Origin: Tautonia plasticadhaerens | GTDB lineage: Bacteria > Planctomycetota > Planctomycetia > Isosphaerales > Isosphaeraceae | Direction of reading: 5' to 3' | NCBI RefSeq assembly: GCF_007752535.1 | Contig: NZ_CP036426.1 | Span: 8,308,001-8,372,000, forward strand | DNA: 64,000 nucleotides | Part shown: positions 8,888 to 17,839 of the stretch, piece by piece | Position numbering within the stretch: position 1 is the stretch's first letter | Layout of the letters: the number at the start of each line of letters is the position of its first letter | Made by a program: the position numbers and the translations under genes | Notes under the pieces: generated by a model | What the model was told of the DNA's origin: nothing | Database searches by the model: none | Seen by the model: only the letters and a program-made list of their open reading frames with translations

Positions 8888-8997
8888 TCGGGCCGGGCCC
8901 TCCCGATCGATCGATGGATCGGGAGGGCTGAGGTCGCCGGTCGGCACGACGAGGGCCGTCGTCGAGGCCGTCCGGCATCCGATCCGATCCGCCCCGC

Positions 8998-10524
8998 TCA
9001 GCGGCCGACCGGGGCGGCCCGGTCGATCGCCTCGCGGAGGGCGGCCTGGAGGGCGGGATAGTCGACGGGCTTGACCAGCCGGGCGGCGAACCCGGCGTCG
9101 TCGCAGGCCTCGTGGTCGAAGCCGCCGGGGTCGTAGCCGGAGAGGGCGATGACGGGGGCGTCGTTGTGGCCCCGGAACCGCCGGGCGAGGTCGGCACCGC
9201 TGCCGTCGGGCAGGTCGAGGTCGGTGATGACGCAGCCGATCCGGCCGAGCGGCGCGGCCATCGCCCCGGAGACCGTGTGGGCGACGATCACCTCGTAGCC
9301 GTCGAGCCCGAGCAGCTCGGAGAGCAGCTGGGCGGTGGTCTCGTCGTCGTCGACGACCAGCACCAGCCGCCGGGGATCGCCGACGGGACGGGGCTCGGGG
9401 TCGGGGGTGCGGTCGGGGGCGTCGAGGCCCGGTCCCGCCTCGGTTTCGGCCTCGGCCTCGGATCCCGGCTCGGCGGCGGCGGCGTCCAGGGTATGGAGGC
9501 GGAGGGAGAAGGTAGCGCCCCGGCCCCGGCCGGGGCTGGAGACGTCGAGGCGCCCGCCGTGGGCGTCGACGATCAGCCGGCAGATTGCCAGCCCGAGGCC
9601 GAGCCCCTCGAACCGGCCGGCGGTGGTCTCGGCCTGGGCGAAGGGGGCGAAGATGGCGTCCCGGTCGCCGTGGTCGAGGCCGACGCCCCGGTCGGTCACC
9701 TCGATCACCATCGTCCCGCACGGCTCGTCCCGGGATCGGACCTCGATCGTCCCCCCCTCGGGGGAGAACTTCGAGGCGTTCCGGACGAGGTTCCAGACGA
9801 CCTGCTGCAGCCGCCCCCCGTCCCCCCGGACGCGGTGGGCCGTCGCCTCCAGCTCGACCGAGACGGCCTGACGCCTCGCCTCCCAGTCGGCCCGGCAGGC
9901 CTCCAACGCCTGGCGGACCGCCTCGTGGGCGTCGACCTCCTGGAAGCGGAACGACCCGCGACCCCGGCCGAGGCGGACGGCGTCGAGCAGGTCGTCGATG
10001 AGCCTCGCCTCCAGCTCGGCCGCGCGGCGGATCCGCTCGAAGGGGGGGCGCAGCGACGGGGGGGTCGCCGGGTCGTCCAGCCGGGCGGAGGCCTCGATCA
10101 GGATGGGGTTGAGCGGCACCCTCAGCTCGTGGCCGACCATCGCCAGGAAGGTCTCCTGCGCCGTCTTCGCCTCCTCGGCGCGGACCCGGGCCCGGTGCAG
10201 GCGGCCCATCAGCCAGCAGACGAGCAGCCCCTCGGCCATGAAGATGGCCAGCAGCAACGCCTCCCTCGGGTCCTCGATCCTCAGGGTCCGGGTCGGCTCG
10301 TGGTGGACGTAGGCGCAGGCCGCCGCGTTCAACGCCACCGAGAGCACGCCGGGGCCGACCCCGGCGCACCAGGCAGTCAGGATCACCGGGAAGAGGAAGA
10401 GCATGTAGGGCGGGACGGTGCCGAGCGTGTCGTCGATGACGAGCAGCTTGAGCGGCAGCGTCAGCGCCACGGACACCGCGGCGAAGGCGTAGCGGACCAC
10501 GATGCGGCGGGTCGTCCGATCCAT
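8998..10524 (-). CDS. Hybrid sensor histidine kinase/response regulator
   Basis: 508 residues. An N-terminal membrane module (residues about 10-110, several hydrophobic spans, with PPYMLFLFPVILTAW) resembles DUF4118/KdpD-type sensors. The dimerisation and phosphoacceptor helix has MVGHELRVPLNPI (His132). The ATPase domain shows NLVRNASKF (N box), VTDRGVG (G1) and GLGLGLAI (G2). After an acidic linker comes a receiver domain (VLVVDDDETTAQLL, probable phosphoacceptor Asp435 in ITDLDLPDG, conserved Lys in LVKP). It would autophosphorylate and relay phosphate internally. No partner regulator is adjacent, so the output is unknown. Confidence 0.92.
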   Translation of the reverse strand: MDRTTRRIVVRYAFAAVSVALTLPLKLLVIDDTLGTVPPYMLFLFPVILTAWCAGVGPGVLSVALNAAACAYVHHEPTRTLRIEDPREALLLAIFMAEGLLVCWLMGRLHRARVRAEEAKTAQETFLAMVGHELRVPLNPILIEASARLDDPATPPSLRPPFERIRRAAELEARLIDDLLDAVRLGRGRGSFRFQEVDAHEAVRQALEACRADWEARRQAVSVELEATAHRVRGDGGRLQQVVWNLVRNASKFSPEGGTIEVRSRDEPCGTMVIEVTDRGVGLDHGDRDAIFAPFAQAETTAGRFEGLGLGLAICRLIVDAHGGRLDVSSPGRGRGATFSLRLHTLDAAAAEPGSEAEAETEAGPGLDAPDRTPDPEPRPVGDPRRLVLVVDDDETTAQLLSELLGLDGYEVIVAHTVSGAMAAPLGRIGCVITDLDLPDGSGADLARRFRGHNDAPVIALSGYDPGGFDHEACDDAGFAARLVKPVDYPALQAALREAIDRAAPVGR

Positions 10525-10659
10525 CGGCGAAGCTCCATCCCTGGTGTCGCCCCGTCGGGCGTCCCTCCTCGCCCGGGGGCGATCGGACGGACGCGAGCCG
10601 CGAGGCCGGGATGAACCGAACCGGCGTCGCCGGCTGGCCCGGCGGTCGCGAACGTGTCA

Positions 10660-10689
10660 ATCCTACGGCACGGCCGATCCCCGTGGCAA
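10660..10689 (-). promoter_or_regulatory. Predicted promoter of the hybrid histidine kinase
   Basis: On the minus strand TTGCCA (10684-10689), an 18-nt spacer and TAGGAT (10660-10665). It lies in the 328-bp divergent gap 10525-10852, which otherwise holds only the opposing promoter at 10729-10757. Confidence 0.5.
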
Positions 10690-10728
10690 GGCATCTTCCC
10701 CCCTATCGTCGCCCGGATCGGGGACGAG

Positions 10729-10757
10729 TGGTGGCGCCCCCGATGCCGGGCTACACT
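10729..10757 (+). promoter_or_regulatory. Possible promoter of the coiled-coil membrane protein gene
   Basis: TGGTGG (10729-10734), a 17-nt spacer and TACACT (10752-10757), 96 nt before the start codon. The 12-mer TACACTGGACCC recurs at 18857, upstream of another gene. Confidence 0.4.
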
Positions 10758-10852
10758 GGACCCCGATCGACCGGCCCGTGCCCCGCCGCCGGCCGCTCTC
10801 GGTCCCGGCCCTCTGCGATCGCCCCCCGCCCGACGGCCCCCGGAGCCTCGCC

Positions 10853-13708
10853 ATGACTATCGCCCCCCCGGGGCCGGGCCGAGCCCCGGCGGCGGGACTG
10901 CCCGGGTCGATCCGATCGGTACTGGCGAGGGTCGGCCGGAGGCTCGACGCGGCGGCGGCGATGCGGGGCCTGGGCCTGACGCTCGGCGTCTCGGCGGCGA
11001 TCGCGGCGGCGGCGATGGCGGTCGACCTGCTCCGGCCGATACCGACCCCGGTGCGATGGGCCGGCTGGCTGGCCTGGGTCGGGGTGTCGTCGACGCTCCT
11101 GATCCGGGGGGTGCTGGGGCCGCTGCTCCGTCGGCACCGGCCCGACGCGCTGGCGGCCGTCGCCGGGAGGGGCCTCCCCGATCGGGGGGCGACGCTGACG
11201 GCGGCCGTCTCCCTGGCCGGCGCGGGGGGGCGGGCCCACGGGTCGCCCGAGCTGATCGCCGCGCTGGTCGACCGGGCGGTCGAGGAGGCCGGCTCGATCG
11301 AGCCGGGCCGGGCCGTCCCGCTGGCCCGGGCCGCCCGTCGGCTGGCGATCGGCCTGGCGGCCGCCGGGGTCGTGGCCCTGCCGGCGATCGTCGCGCCCGA
11401 CCCGTTCGCCGCGCTCTCGGGTCGATTCCTCGCCCCCTGGTCCGACCCCGGCTCGGCCGGCCTGCTGGCGATCGCGGTCGAGCCGGGGGACGCCGTCGTC
11501 GCCCGGGGGGGGCCGCTCGCCGTCTCGGCCTCGGTCCGGGCCCGGTCCCGGCTCGCCGGCCCGCCGCCCGAGACGGCCCTGCTGCAATGGACCGGCCCCG
11601 ACGGCGCGTCCCACGCCCTGGAACTCGGCCCCGGCAAAGGGGAGCCCCGGCGGGACGATGCCCGGGGCTTCGCCCTCACCCTGCCCTCGATCGAGGGGCC
11701 GATCACGTACCGGGTGGTTGCCGGGTCGGCCAGGAGCCGCCCCTACCGGGTCCGGGTGGTCGATCCCCCCCTCGTCTCCTCCCACCGATGGACGATCGCC
11801 CCGCCCCCGTACACAGGCCGGGACGCGGAGGAAGTCGTCGGCCCGGCCGGGGCGACCGCCTGGCAGGACAGCCGGGTCACGATCGTCGCCTCGACGGACC
11901 GCCCCGCCCGTCGCGTCGTCCTCTCCTGGCCGGCCGAGCCCGCCTCGGGGGATCGACACGAGGGCAAATCCATCGACTTCGAGCCCTCCGCCGATGGTCG
12001 GGCCTGGACGGTTGAGGTCTCGGCGACGGCGTCCGGCCCCTACGAGCTGGTCGCGGAGGACGAGCACGGGCTGGTCGGGCGCCCCGGCCGATCGGGGAGG
12101 CTGGAGGTGGTCGTCGACGCCCCCCCTGCCGTCGCCCTGGCCGACGGCGAGGAGGCGGCCGGCCCCGGGGACCGGCTGGCGCTCCCCGTCGCCTCCCGGG
12201 ACGACGTGGCGGTCTGCTCGGCCGAGCTGCACGTCGCCGTCCTCCGGGCCGACGCCGGGCCCGGCTCCCTTCCCGAGCCCCTCGGCGAGCCGATCCCCCT
12301 GGTCCTCGACGGGCTGGGGACCCCGGCGGCCCGGGGGGTGGCCGGGCTGGACCTCGCCCCCCTGGGCCTGGGGGACGGCGACGCCCTCTCGGTCCGGGTC
12401 CGGGTGCTGGACAACCGCCCGCCCCCCCGGGGGCCGAACGAGGGCTGGTCGGCGCCGATTCCGGTGGCGATCGTGGCCGACGTGCAGCAATTCGACGCCG
12501 ATCGGCTCGAAGCCCGGCTCGGGCCGATCCGGGAGGAGCTGCAATCGCTCGCCCGGCAGGCCGCCGAGAACCAGCGCAACCTCCCCCCCCTCCGGGCCGA
12601 CGCCGAGGCCGCACGCCGGGACGACGACGCCTGGTCCGAGCGGAGCGCCGACGACCTCGACTGCCTGGCCGAGGCCGCCCGGGGGCTGGTCGACCGCCTG
12701 CAACTGCTCTCCCGGGCCCTGGAGGCGGACCCCACGCTCGGCCCGCTCGCCGACCCCGTCCGGCAGGCCGCTGAGGCCGAGGCCGACGACGCCCGGCAGG
12801 CGCTCGACGACGCCCGACGCGACGAGGAGGATCCCGACGCCCGCCTCGACGACCTCCGACGCGCCGAGGCGGAACTGGCCGGCGCCTCGCGTCGGCTCGA
12901 CGACCTGAATCGGCGGCTCAATAGCCTCGCCCGGGCCGCCGCCGCCCGACCCGAGCTGGCCGACCTCGCCGGCCGGGAAGGGGAGCTGGCCGACCAGGCC
13001 CGGGCACTCGCCGACGGAGCCGAGGCCGAGGACCAAGCCGAGGACCAGGACGACGACGTTCCTCCGCCCCCGGCCGAACCCCCGGGCGAGGCCAAGCCGA
13101 CGCCGCCGATCGACCCGGAGGCCCTTCGGCGGCTCCGGGAATCCCAGGACCAGCTCTCCCGGGCCCTGGACGAGCTCTTGAGGCGGGCCCCCGCACTCCG
13201 GGACGACGACGCCGCCGCCGAGGCCCGGGCCGACGCCGAGGCCGCCCGCCGGGACCTCGACCGGGCCGCCGCCGGGCCCGACCCCGGCGACCCCTCACGG
13301 TCTCCCTCCGAAGCCGCCCGGGAGGCCGCCGAGGCCATGCGTCGGGCCGCCGAGCAGCTCCGACGGGCCTCCGGGTCCGCCGACCCCTCCTCCCGGGCCG
13401 AGCGGCTCGCCCGGCTCCTGGCCGACCAGGCCGGCGAGCCCTCCTCCCCCTCCGACGGCGACCCCTCCGCCTCCCCCCCTCGATCGATCCCCGCCGGCCC
13501 CTCCGACCCGGCCGCCGCGTTCGGCCTCCGCTCCGAACGCTCCTGGGGAGACCTGCCCGGGCACCTCCGCACCGAGCTGCTCCAGTCCTCCCCCGACCGC
13601 TACCGCCCCGACTACGCCGCCCTCATCCGCCTCTACTTCCGGGAGATCGCCCGAGGCGCCTCCGACCCGGGCCCGGCCCCGGATCCGGGGCCGGGCGGGG
13701 CCCCCTGA
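10853..13708 (+). CDS. Large membrane-anchored coiled-coil protein (DUF4175-like)
   Basis: 951 residues from ATG 10853. This start is chosen because upstream in-frame codons lack the coding pattern and a promoter lies between. The N-terminus has two close membrane segments (GLTLGVSAAIAAAAMAVDLL and the WLAWVGVSSTLLI region) and a third near residue 160 (LAIGLAAAGVVALPAIV). Next come Ig-like extracytoplasmic stretches (for example ITYRVVAGSARSRPYRVRVVDP), then a long Ala/Arg/Asp-rich coiled coil (residues about 550-850). The order fits DUF4175-type planctomycete proteins. The 3' end overlaps the convergent kinase gene by 76 bp. The role is probably envelope-related, by inference. Confidence 0.8.
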   Translation: MTIAPPGPGRAPAAGLPGSIRSVLARVGRRLDAAAAMRGLGLTLGVSAAIAAAAMAVDLLRPIPTPVRWAGWLAWVGVSSTLLIRGVLGPLLRRHRPDALAAVAGRGLPDRGATLTAAVSLAGAGGRAHGSPELIAALVDRAVEEAGSIEPGRAVPLARAARRLAIGLAAAGVVALPAIVAPDPFAALSGRFLAPWSDPGSAGLLAIAVEPGDAVVARGGPLAVSASVRARSRLAGPPPETALLQWTGPDGASHALELGPGKGEPRRDDARGFALTLPSIEGPITYRVVAGSARSRPYRVRVVDPPLVSSHRWTIAPPPYTGRDAEEVVGPAGATAWQDSRVTIVASTDRPARRVVLSWPAEPASGDRHEGKSIDFEPSADGRAWTVEVSATASGPYELVAEDEHGLVGRPGRSGRLEVVVDAPPAVALADGEEAAGPGDRLALPVASRDDVAVCSAELHVAVLRADAGPGSLPEPLGEPIPLVLDGLGTPAARGVAGLDLAPLGLGDGDALSVRVRVLDNRPPPRGPNEGWSAPIPVAIVADVQQFDADRLEARLGPIREELQSLARQAAENQRNLPPLRADAEAARRDDDAWSERSADDLDCLAEAARGLVDRLQLLSRALEADPTLGPLADPVRQAAEAEADDARQALDDARRDEEDPDARLDDLRRAEAELAGASRRLDDLNRRLNSLARAAAARPELADLAGREGELADQARALADGAEAEDQAEDQDDDVPPPPAEPPGEAKPTPPIDPEALRRLRESQDQLSRALDELLRRAPALRDDDAAAEARADAEAARRDLDRAAAGPDPGDPSRSPSEAAREAAEAMRRAAEQLRRASGSADPSSRAERLARLLADQAGEPSSPSDGDPSASPPRSIPAGPSDPAAAFGLRSERSWGDLPGHLRTELLQSSPDRYRPDYAALIRLYFREIARGASDPGPAPDPGPGGAP

Positions 13709-16700
13709 GGCCCGGCCGGGGCCGTCGGGGCCGACGACGCAACATCCGATACCATCCCCCCCGGGGGCTGGTCGGGCGACCCCGACTCGGTGGGCTCCGG
13801 GGGCCCGGCCGAGGGGTCGAGGGGAAAGGCGTCCCGGAGCTTGACCGTGCCGTCGTCGCTGACCGAGACGAGGCGGAGGCCATCGGGGCTGAAGGCGATC
13901 CGGCGGATCCAGCCGTCGTGGTCCTTCAGGGCCAGCAGCTCCAGGCCGCTGGACGGGTCCCAGAGGCGGATCGTCCGGCCGGACCCGGCCGAGGCGAGCC
14001 GTCGGCCGTCGGGGCTGAAGCAGACGGACTGCACCGCGCTGGTGTGACCGGTCAACACCCGGAGGGGCCGGCCCGTCTCCGCCTCCCAGAGCCGCACGGT
14101 CGTGTCGGCGCCGGCCGAGGCGATCGTCCGCCCGTCGGGGGACCAGGAGACGCCGAGGACCGAGCCGAGGTGGCCGTCGAGGGTGCGCCGCACGTCGCCG
14201 GTCGAGGCGTCGAGGATCGCGACCGTCTGGTTGTTGGAGGCCGAGGCGATCGACCGGCCGTCGGGGCTGAAGTCCAGGTCGAGGACGCCGAGGTCCTGGC
14301 CCTCGTAGGTGAACCGGGCCGCCCCGGCCTCCAGGTCCCAGAGCGTCAGCCGGCCGTCGTTGGAGGCCGAGGCGACGGACCGGCCATCGGGGCTGAAGGC
14401 GAGGTCCTTGATCGTGTCGTCGTGGGTGCCGAGCACCCGGAGCAAGGCGCCGGTCCCGGCGTCCCGGAGCGTGACCCGGTGATCGGGGTCCCCGACGGCC
14501 AGGGTCAGGCCGTCGGGGCTGAAGGCGAGGCTGTAGATGCTCCACCCCAGGCGGGGGTCGCCGGGGCCGACCGTCGCGAATTCCAGCCGCCGGTCGGCGT
14601 CCGGCAGGCCCCAGACGAGGACGGTGGCGTCCTCGAAGCCGGCGGCGACCCGGAGGCCGTCCCGGGAGAAGTCGAGGGCGAAGGGGCGGTCGAAGAAGGA
14701 CGCAGGGCCGGGTTCGATCAGAGTCCGGGGCTGGGAGGAGCGCTCCGGGTCCCAGAGCCGCACGGTCGTGTCGGCGCCGGCCGAGGCGATCGTCCGCCCG
14801 TCGGGGGAGTAGGCCAGGGCGTAGATGGAGTCGGTATGCCCCTTGAGCGACCGCAGGGGGCGGCCGGACTCGGCGTCCCAGAGGGTCACCTCGTGGTGGA
14901 TGCCGGCCGAGGCCAGGGTCGAGCCGTCGGGGGCGTAGGCCAGGGCGGCCACGTCGGGGCAATCGGGCCGCAGGCGGTCCAGCTCGCGCCGCCCGACCGG
15001 GTCCCAGAGCCGCACCGTCCCGTCGGCGCCGGCCGAGGCCAGGGTCAGGCCGTCGGGGGAATAGACGAGGTCCCGGATCGCGCCGACGTGGGCCGGGAGC
15101 AGGATCGCCTCGCCCTCGCCTTCGCCCTCGCCCTCGCTGCTCCCCTCGGCCGGCGCCCGGGCGTCGCGGAACGCGATCAGGCCGTCGAAGCCGGCGGAGG
15201 CCAGGGTCAGGCCGTCGGGGCTGAACTCCACGTCGGCGACCGGCCCCGCGTGGGCGTTGGGTAGGTGGCGGAGCAATCGGCCGTCGCGGGCGTCCCAGAT
15301 GAGGATCGAGTGCGCGGCGGTCGCGGCGGCCAGCATCAGGCCGTCGGGGCTGAAGGCCAAGTCGAGCACCGCGACGGGGGGGCCCGGGGGCTCGGCTGGC
15401 TGCTCGACCGAGAACCGCCGACGGCCCGAGTCGACCTCGAAGGCGGCGACGCCCAGATCCGGGCCCTGGGCGGCCAGGGTCAGGCCGTCGGGGCTGAAGG
15501 CCAGGGCCGAGACGCCCAGGCTCAGGGGGCCGGAGAACCGGGGGTCGTCCGACCCGGGCAGCTCCCCCCGGACGGCCCCCGTCGCCGGGTCCCTGAGCAC
15601 CACCCGGCCGCCCCACTGGATCGAGGCGAGGGTCAGGCCGTCGGGGCTGAAGGCGACCCGGCTGACCTCCCGGGAGTGGTCGCGGAAGGTCGCCCGCTCC
15701 TGCCGGGAGAGCCGATGGAGGTAGTGCCACTCCCAGCCGAGCAGGTCCAGGCCCTCCGCCTGGCGCCGGGCCTGTTCGAGCAGCCCCTCGAGCCGGCCGA
15801 CGTCGTTGGCGTCCCAGGCGGCCAGGGCGGTGGCGATCCGGGCGGCGTAGAGGTTGCGCCTCAGCTCGTCCCGGGTCCGGGCGAGCCGGAGGCTGGCCCG
15901 GTCGGCGTCCCGCCGGGCCACCGCCTCGTTGGCGGCGGCCCGCAGCGCCGCCCGCTGGCCGAGGTCGGCGGCCCGGGCCGCGTCCCTCGCCTCCCGGGCC
16001 CTGCGGTCGAGCCGGACGGCCAGGGTGGTCGACACCAGGGCGATCGCCACCAGCAGCCCCAGCACGGCGCCCCCCAGCACCGCCTGCTCCGGGTTCCTCC
16101 GGCACCAGCGGGCCAGCCGCTCGATCGGCCCGATCGGCCTCGCCTCGATCGGCCGGTCGTCCAGGAACCGGCCGAGATCCTCGGCCATCGCCGAGGCGGT
16201 CTGGTACCGCGCCGCCGGGTCCTTCTCGGTCGCCTTGAGGACGATCGTCTCCAGGTCCCGGGGGATCCCCGGGTCGATCGACCTGGGCCGGGGCGGGTCC
16301 TGGGACCGGATCCGGTCGATCAGCTCCAGCCGGTCGACGGCCGGGAAGGCCGGGCGGAGGGTGACCAGCTCGTAGAGGGTCAGCCCCAGCGCGTAGACGT
16401 CGGCCCGGGCGTCCCCCTCGCCCCGGAAGCGTTCGGGGGCCATGTAGCGGGTGGTGCCCAGCAGGTCGCCGGTGCCGGTGAGGGTGAGGTCCTCCTCGGC
16501 GAGGGCCAGGCCGAAGTCGGTGATCCAGGCGATGCCCTCGCCGTCGAGCAGCAGGTTGCTCGGCTTGATGTCGCGGTGGATCACCCCCCGGCCGTGGGCG
16601 TAGGCCAGCCCCTGGGCCACCTGCCGGCCGATCCGGGCGACCGTGCGGAACCACTCCGGGCGCCGGCCCGGGTCGATGTCCGGGATCTCCCCCGCCCCCG

Positions 16701-16848
16701 CCCCCGCCCCCGCCCCGGGCCCCGGGGCGGGGGCGTCCTCCGAGGAGCCGCCCCCGGACGGGTCCCCCTCCCGCTCGCCCGGGTCGTCGAGGATCAGGGT
16801 CTCGTCGTCCCAGGACGAATCGGCCTCGGACCACGCGGGCATCGGCAC
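13633..16848 (-). CDS. WD40-repeat Ser/Thr protein kinase, C-terminal part (catalytic C-lobe, membrane segment, WD40 propeller)
   Basis: This frame holds the catalytic half of a kinase (HRDIKPSN, DFGLALAEE, RYMAPERF, DVYALGLTLYEL), a membrane segment (AVLGGAVLGLLVAIALVS), a coiled linker and about 14 WD40 units of the form FSPDGLTLASAG...VRLWD. It lacks the kinase N-lobe, which is encoded one frame over at 16794-17570. The two frames join if one base is added in the 10-nt C tract of the coding strand (plus-strand 16912-16921) or in the neighbouring 8-nt run. The frame is open well upstream of the GTG at 16848, so that start is arbitrary. The intact product would be a transmembrane kinase of about 1,300 residues with its propeller outside. 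The 3' end overlaps the convergent gene by 76 bp. Confidence 0.85.
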   Translation of the reverse strand: MPMPAWSEADSSWDDETLILDDPGEREGDPSGGGSSEDAPAPGPGAGAGAGAGEIPDIDPGRRPEWFRTVARIGRQVAQGLAYAHGRGVIHRDIKPSNLLLDGEGIAWITDFGLALAEEDLTLTGTGDLLGTTRYMAPERFRGEGDARADVYALGLTLYELVTLRPAFPAVDRLELIDRIRSQDPPRPRSIDPGIPRDLETIVLKATEKDPAARYQTASAMAEDLGRFLDDRPIEARPIGPIERLARWCRRNPEQAVLGGAVLGLLVAIALVSTTLAVRLDRRAREARDAARAADLGQRAALRAAANEAVARRDADRASLRLARTRDELRRNLYAARIATALAAWDANDVGRLEGLLEQARRQAEGLDLLGWEWHYLHRLSRQERATFRDHSREVSRVAFSPDGLTLASIQWGGRVVLRDPATGAVRGELPGSDDPRFSGPLSLGVSALAFSPDGLTLAAQGPDLGVAAFEVDSGRRRFSVEQPAEPPGPPVAVLDLAFSPDGLMLAAATAAHSILIWDARDGRLLRHLPNAHAGPVADVEFSPDGLTLASAGFDGLIAFRDARAPAEGSSEGEGEGEGEAILLPAHVGAIRDLVYSPDGLTLASAGADGTVRLWDPVGRRELDRLRPDCPDVAALAYAPDGSTLASAGIHHEVTLWDAESGRPLRSLKGHTDSIYALAYSPDGRTIASAGADTTVRLWDPERSSQPRTLIEPGPASFFDRPFALDFSRDGLRVAAGFEDATVLVWGLPDADRRLEFATVGPGDPRLGWSIYSLAFSPDGLTLAVGDPDHRVTLRDAGTGALLRVLGTHDDTIKDLAFSPDGRSVASASNDGRLTLWDLEAGAARFTYEGQDLGVLDLDFSPDGRSIASASNNQTVAILDASTGDVRRTLDGHLGSVLGVSWSPDGRTIASAGADTTVRLWEAETGRPLRVLTGHTSAVQSVCFSPDGRRLASAGSGRTIRLWDPSSGLELLALKDHDGWIRRIAFSPDGLRLVSVSDDGTVKLRDAFPLDPSAGPPEPTESGSPDQPPGGMVSDVASSAPTAPAGPQGAPPGPGSGAGPGSEAPRAISRK

Positions 16849-17570
16849 CAGCGACGGCGAGGCGGCGTCCGGCTCCGGCCCGATCGGCCGATCGGGCTCC
16901 CCCCCCGACCCGGGGGGGGGGTCGACGCGACTCCGGGGCCGTCCCCCCGAGGGGGGACGGCCCCGGGGCCCCCCGGGGTCGTGACGCCGAGCCTCCCGGA
17001 GCGGTCCCGGCGCGACCGCAGGCCCTCGATCACCCTGTCCAGGCCCCGGCCGGGGATGAACTGCATGGCGTAGTAGGCCACCTCGCCGTCCCGGCCGACC
17101 TCGAACACCGGCACGATGTTCGAGTGGTGCAGCCGGGCCGCCGAGCGCGCCTCGCGTCGGAACCGCTTGAGCACCTTCGAGTCGAGGGCGACGTGCCGGG
17201 GCAGGATCTTCAGGGCCACCCGACGGCCGAGCGACAGCTGCTCCGCCTCATAGACCACCCCCATCCCCCCCCGCCCGATCTCCCGGAGCAGCCGGTAGTC
17301 CCCCAGGTGCCGGGGCCCGGGAGGCTCTGGGTGCGGCCTCCCCTCGGGGGGCACCGGGCCCTCGGCGTCGGCGTCGGCCTCGGCCTCGGATCCGGACCGG
17401 GCCCGGCTCAGGTCGTCGATCGCCCGGAGCAGGTTCGGCAACCCCCCGGCGAGGCCGGGGTACTCGGAGGAGAGTTCCTCGGCGTCGGGCCGCTCCCCAC
17501 GCCGGAGCCGGCCGAGGATCGCGTCGACCAGCGCCTCGATGGGGTCGCGATCCTGGGTCTCGTCGGCCAT
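16794..17570 (-). CDS. WD40-repeat Ser/Thr protein kinase, N-terminal part (N-lobe), frameshifted from the rest
   Basis: Starts at ATG 17570 (MADETQDRDPIEALVDAIL). After an acidic leader comes the kinase N-lobe: YRLLREIGRGGMGVVYEAE (Gly loop), VALKILP with the catalytic Lys, and FIPGRGLDRVIEGLRSRR. The frame then runs into Pro/Gly/Arg-rich sequence and stops at 16794 without the HRD or DFG motifs, which continue in the frame of 13633-16848. Planctomycete kinases of this type have a low-complexity insert between lobes, and the frame break lies inside that insert. Either the gene is out of frame in this genome copy or one base is missing from the assembly. It is divergent from the sigma factor at 17840. 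Confidence 0.8.
   Translation of the reverse strand: MADETQDRDPIEALVDAILGRLRRGERPDAEELSSEYPGLAGGLPNLLRAIDDLSRARSGSEAEADADAEGPVPPEGRPHPEPPGPRHLGDYRLLREIGRGGMGVVYEAEQLSLGRRVALKILPRHVALDSKVLKRFRREARSAARLHHSNIVPVFEVGRDGEVAYYAMQFIPGRGLDRVIEGLRSRRDRSGRLGVTTPGGPGAVPPRGDGPGVASTPPPGRGGSPIGRSGRSRTPPRRRWCRCPRGPRPIRPGTTRP
16912..16921. repeat. G10 homopolymer at the kinase frame break
   Basis: Ten consecutive G on the plus strand (C10 in the kinase coding strand), with an 8-nt C run at 16899-16906 close by. Adding one base at either run joins the N-lobe frame to the catalytic frame. Confidence 0.8.
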
Positions 17571-17646
17571 GCGGATCCGGCGCCTCGGGGCCTGGGCTCG
17601 GGCGTCCCGCCCCCTCCCATCCCGGAGGGCGAGACGCCACCATGCC

Positions 17647-17675
17647 AGGATAAGGCGCGGGGCCGATCCCCGCCA
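17647..17675 (-). promoter_or_regulatory. Possible promoter of the split Ser/Thr kinase gene
   Basis: Minus strand TGGCGG (17670-17675), a 17-nt spacer and TATCCT (17647-17652), 77 nt before ATG 17570. Confidence 0.4.
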
Positions 17676-17839
17676 GGGGCCGAGCCGCCCCCTACCGGCC
17701 CCTGGCCGGGGCGCCCGGGGCCGGCGGCGTCCGGCCCGATCGTCCGACCATCGCCCCGGCCGCACCGGGCCGTTGAACCGGGACGGCCCGACGGCGACTC
17801 CCCTGCTGTGGGCCATGCTCTGCGGAAGGGGGAGGACCC

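Noticed and set aside
7457-10660. Minus-strand frame of over 1,000 codons
   Set aside because: Covers diadenylate cyclase antisense and the histidine kinase in the wrong frame; Arg/Pro/Gly composition typical of GC-rich shadow frames.
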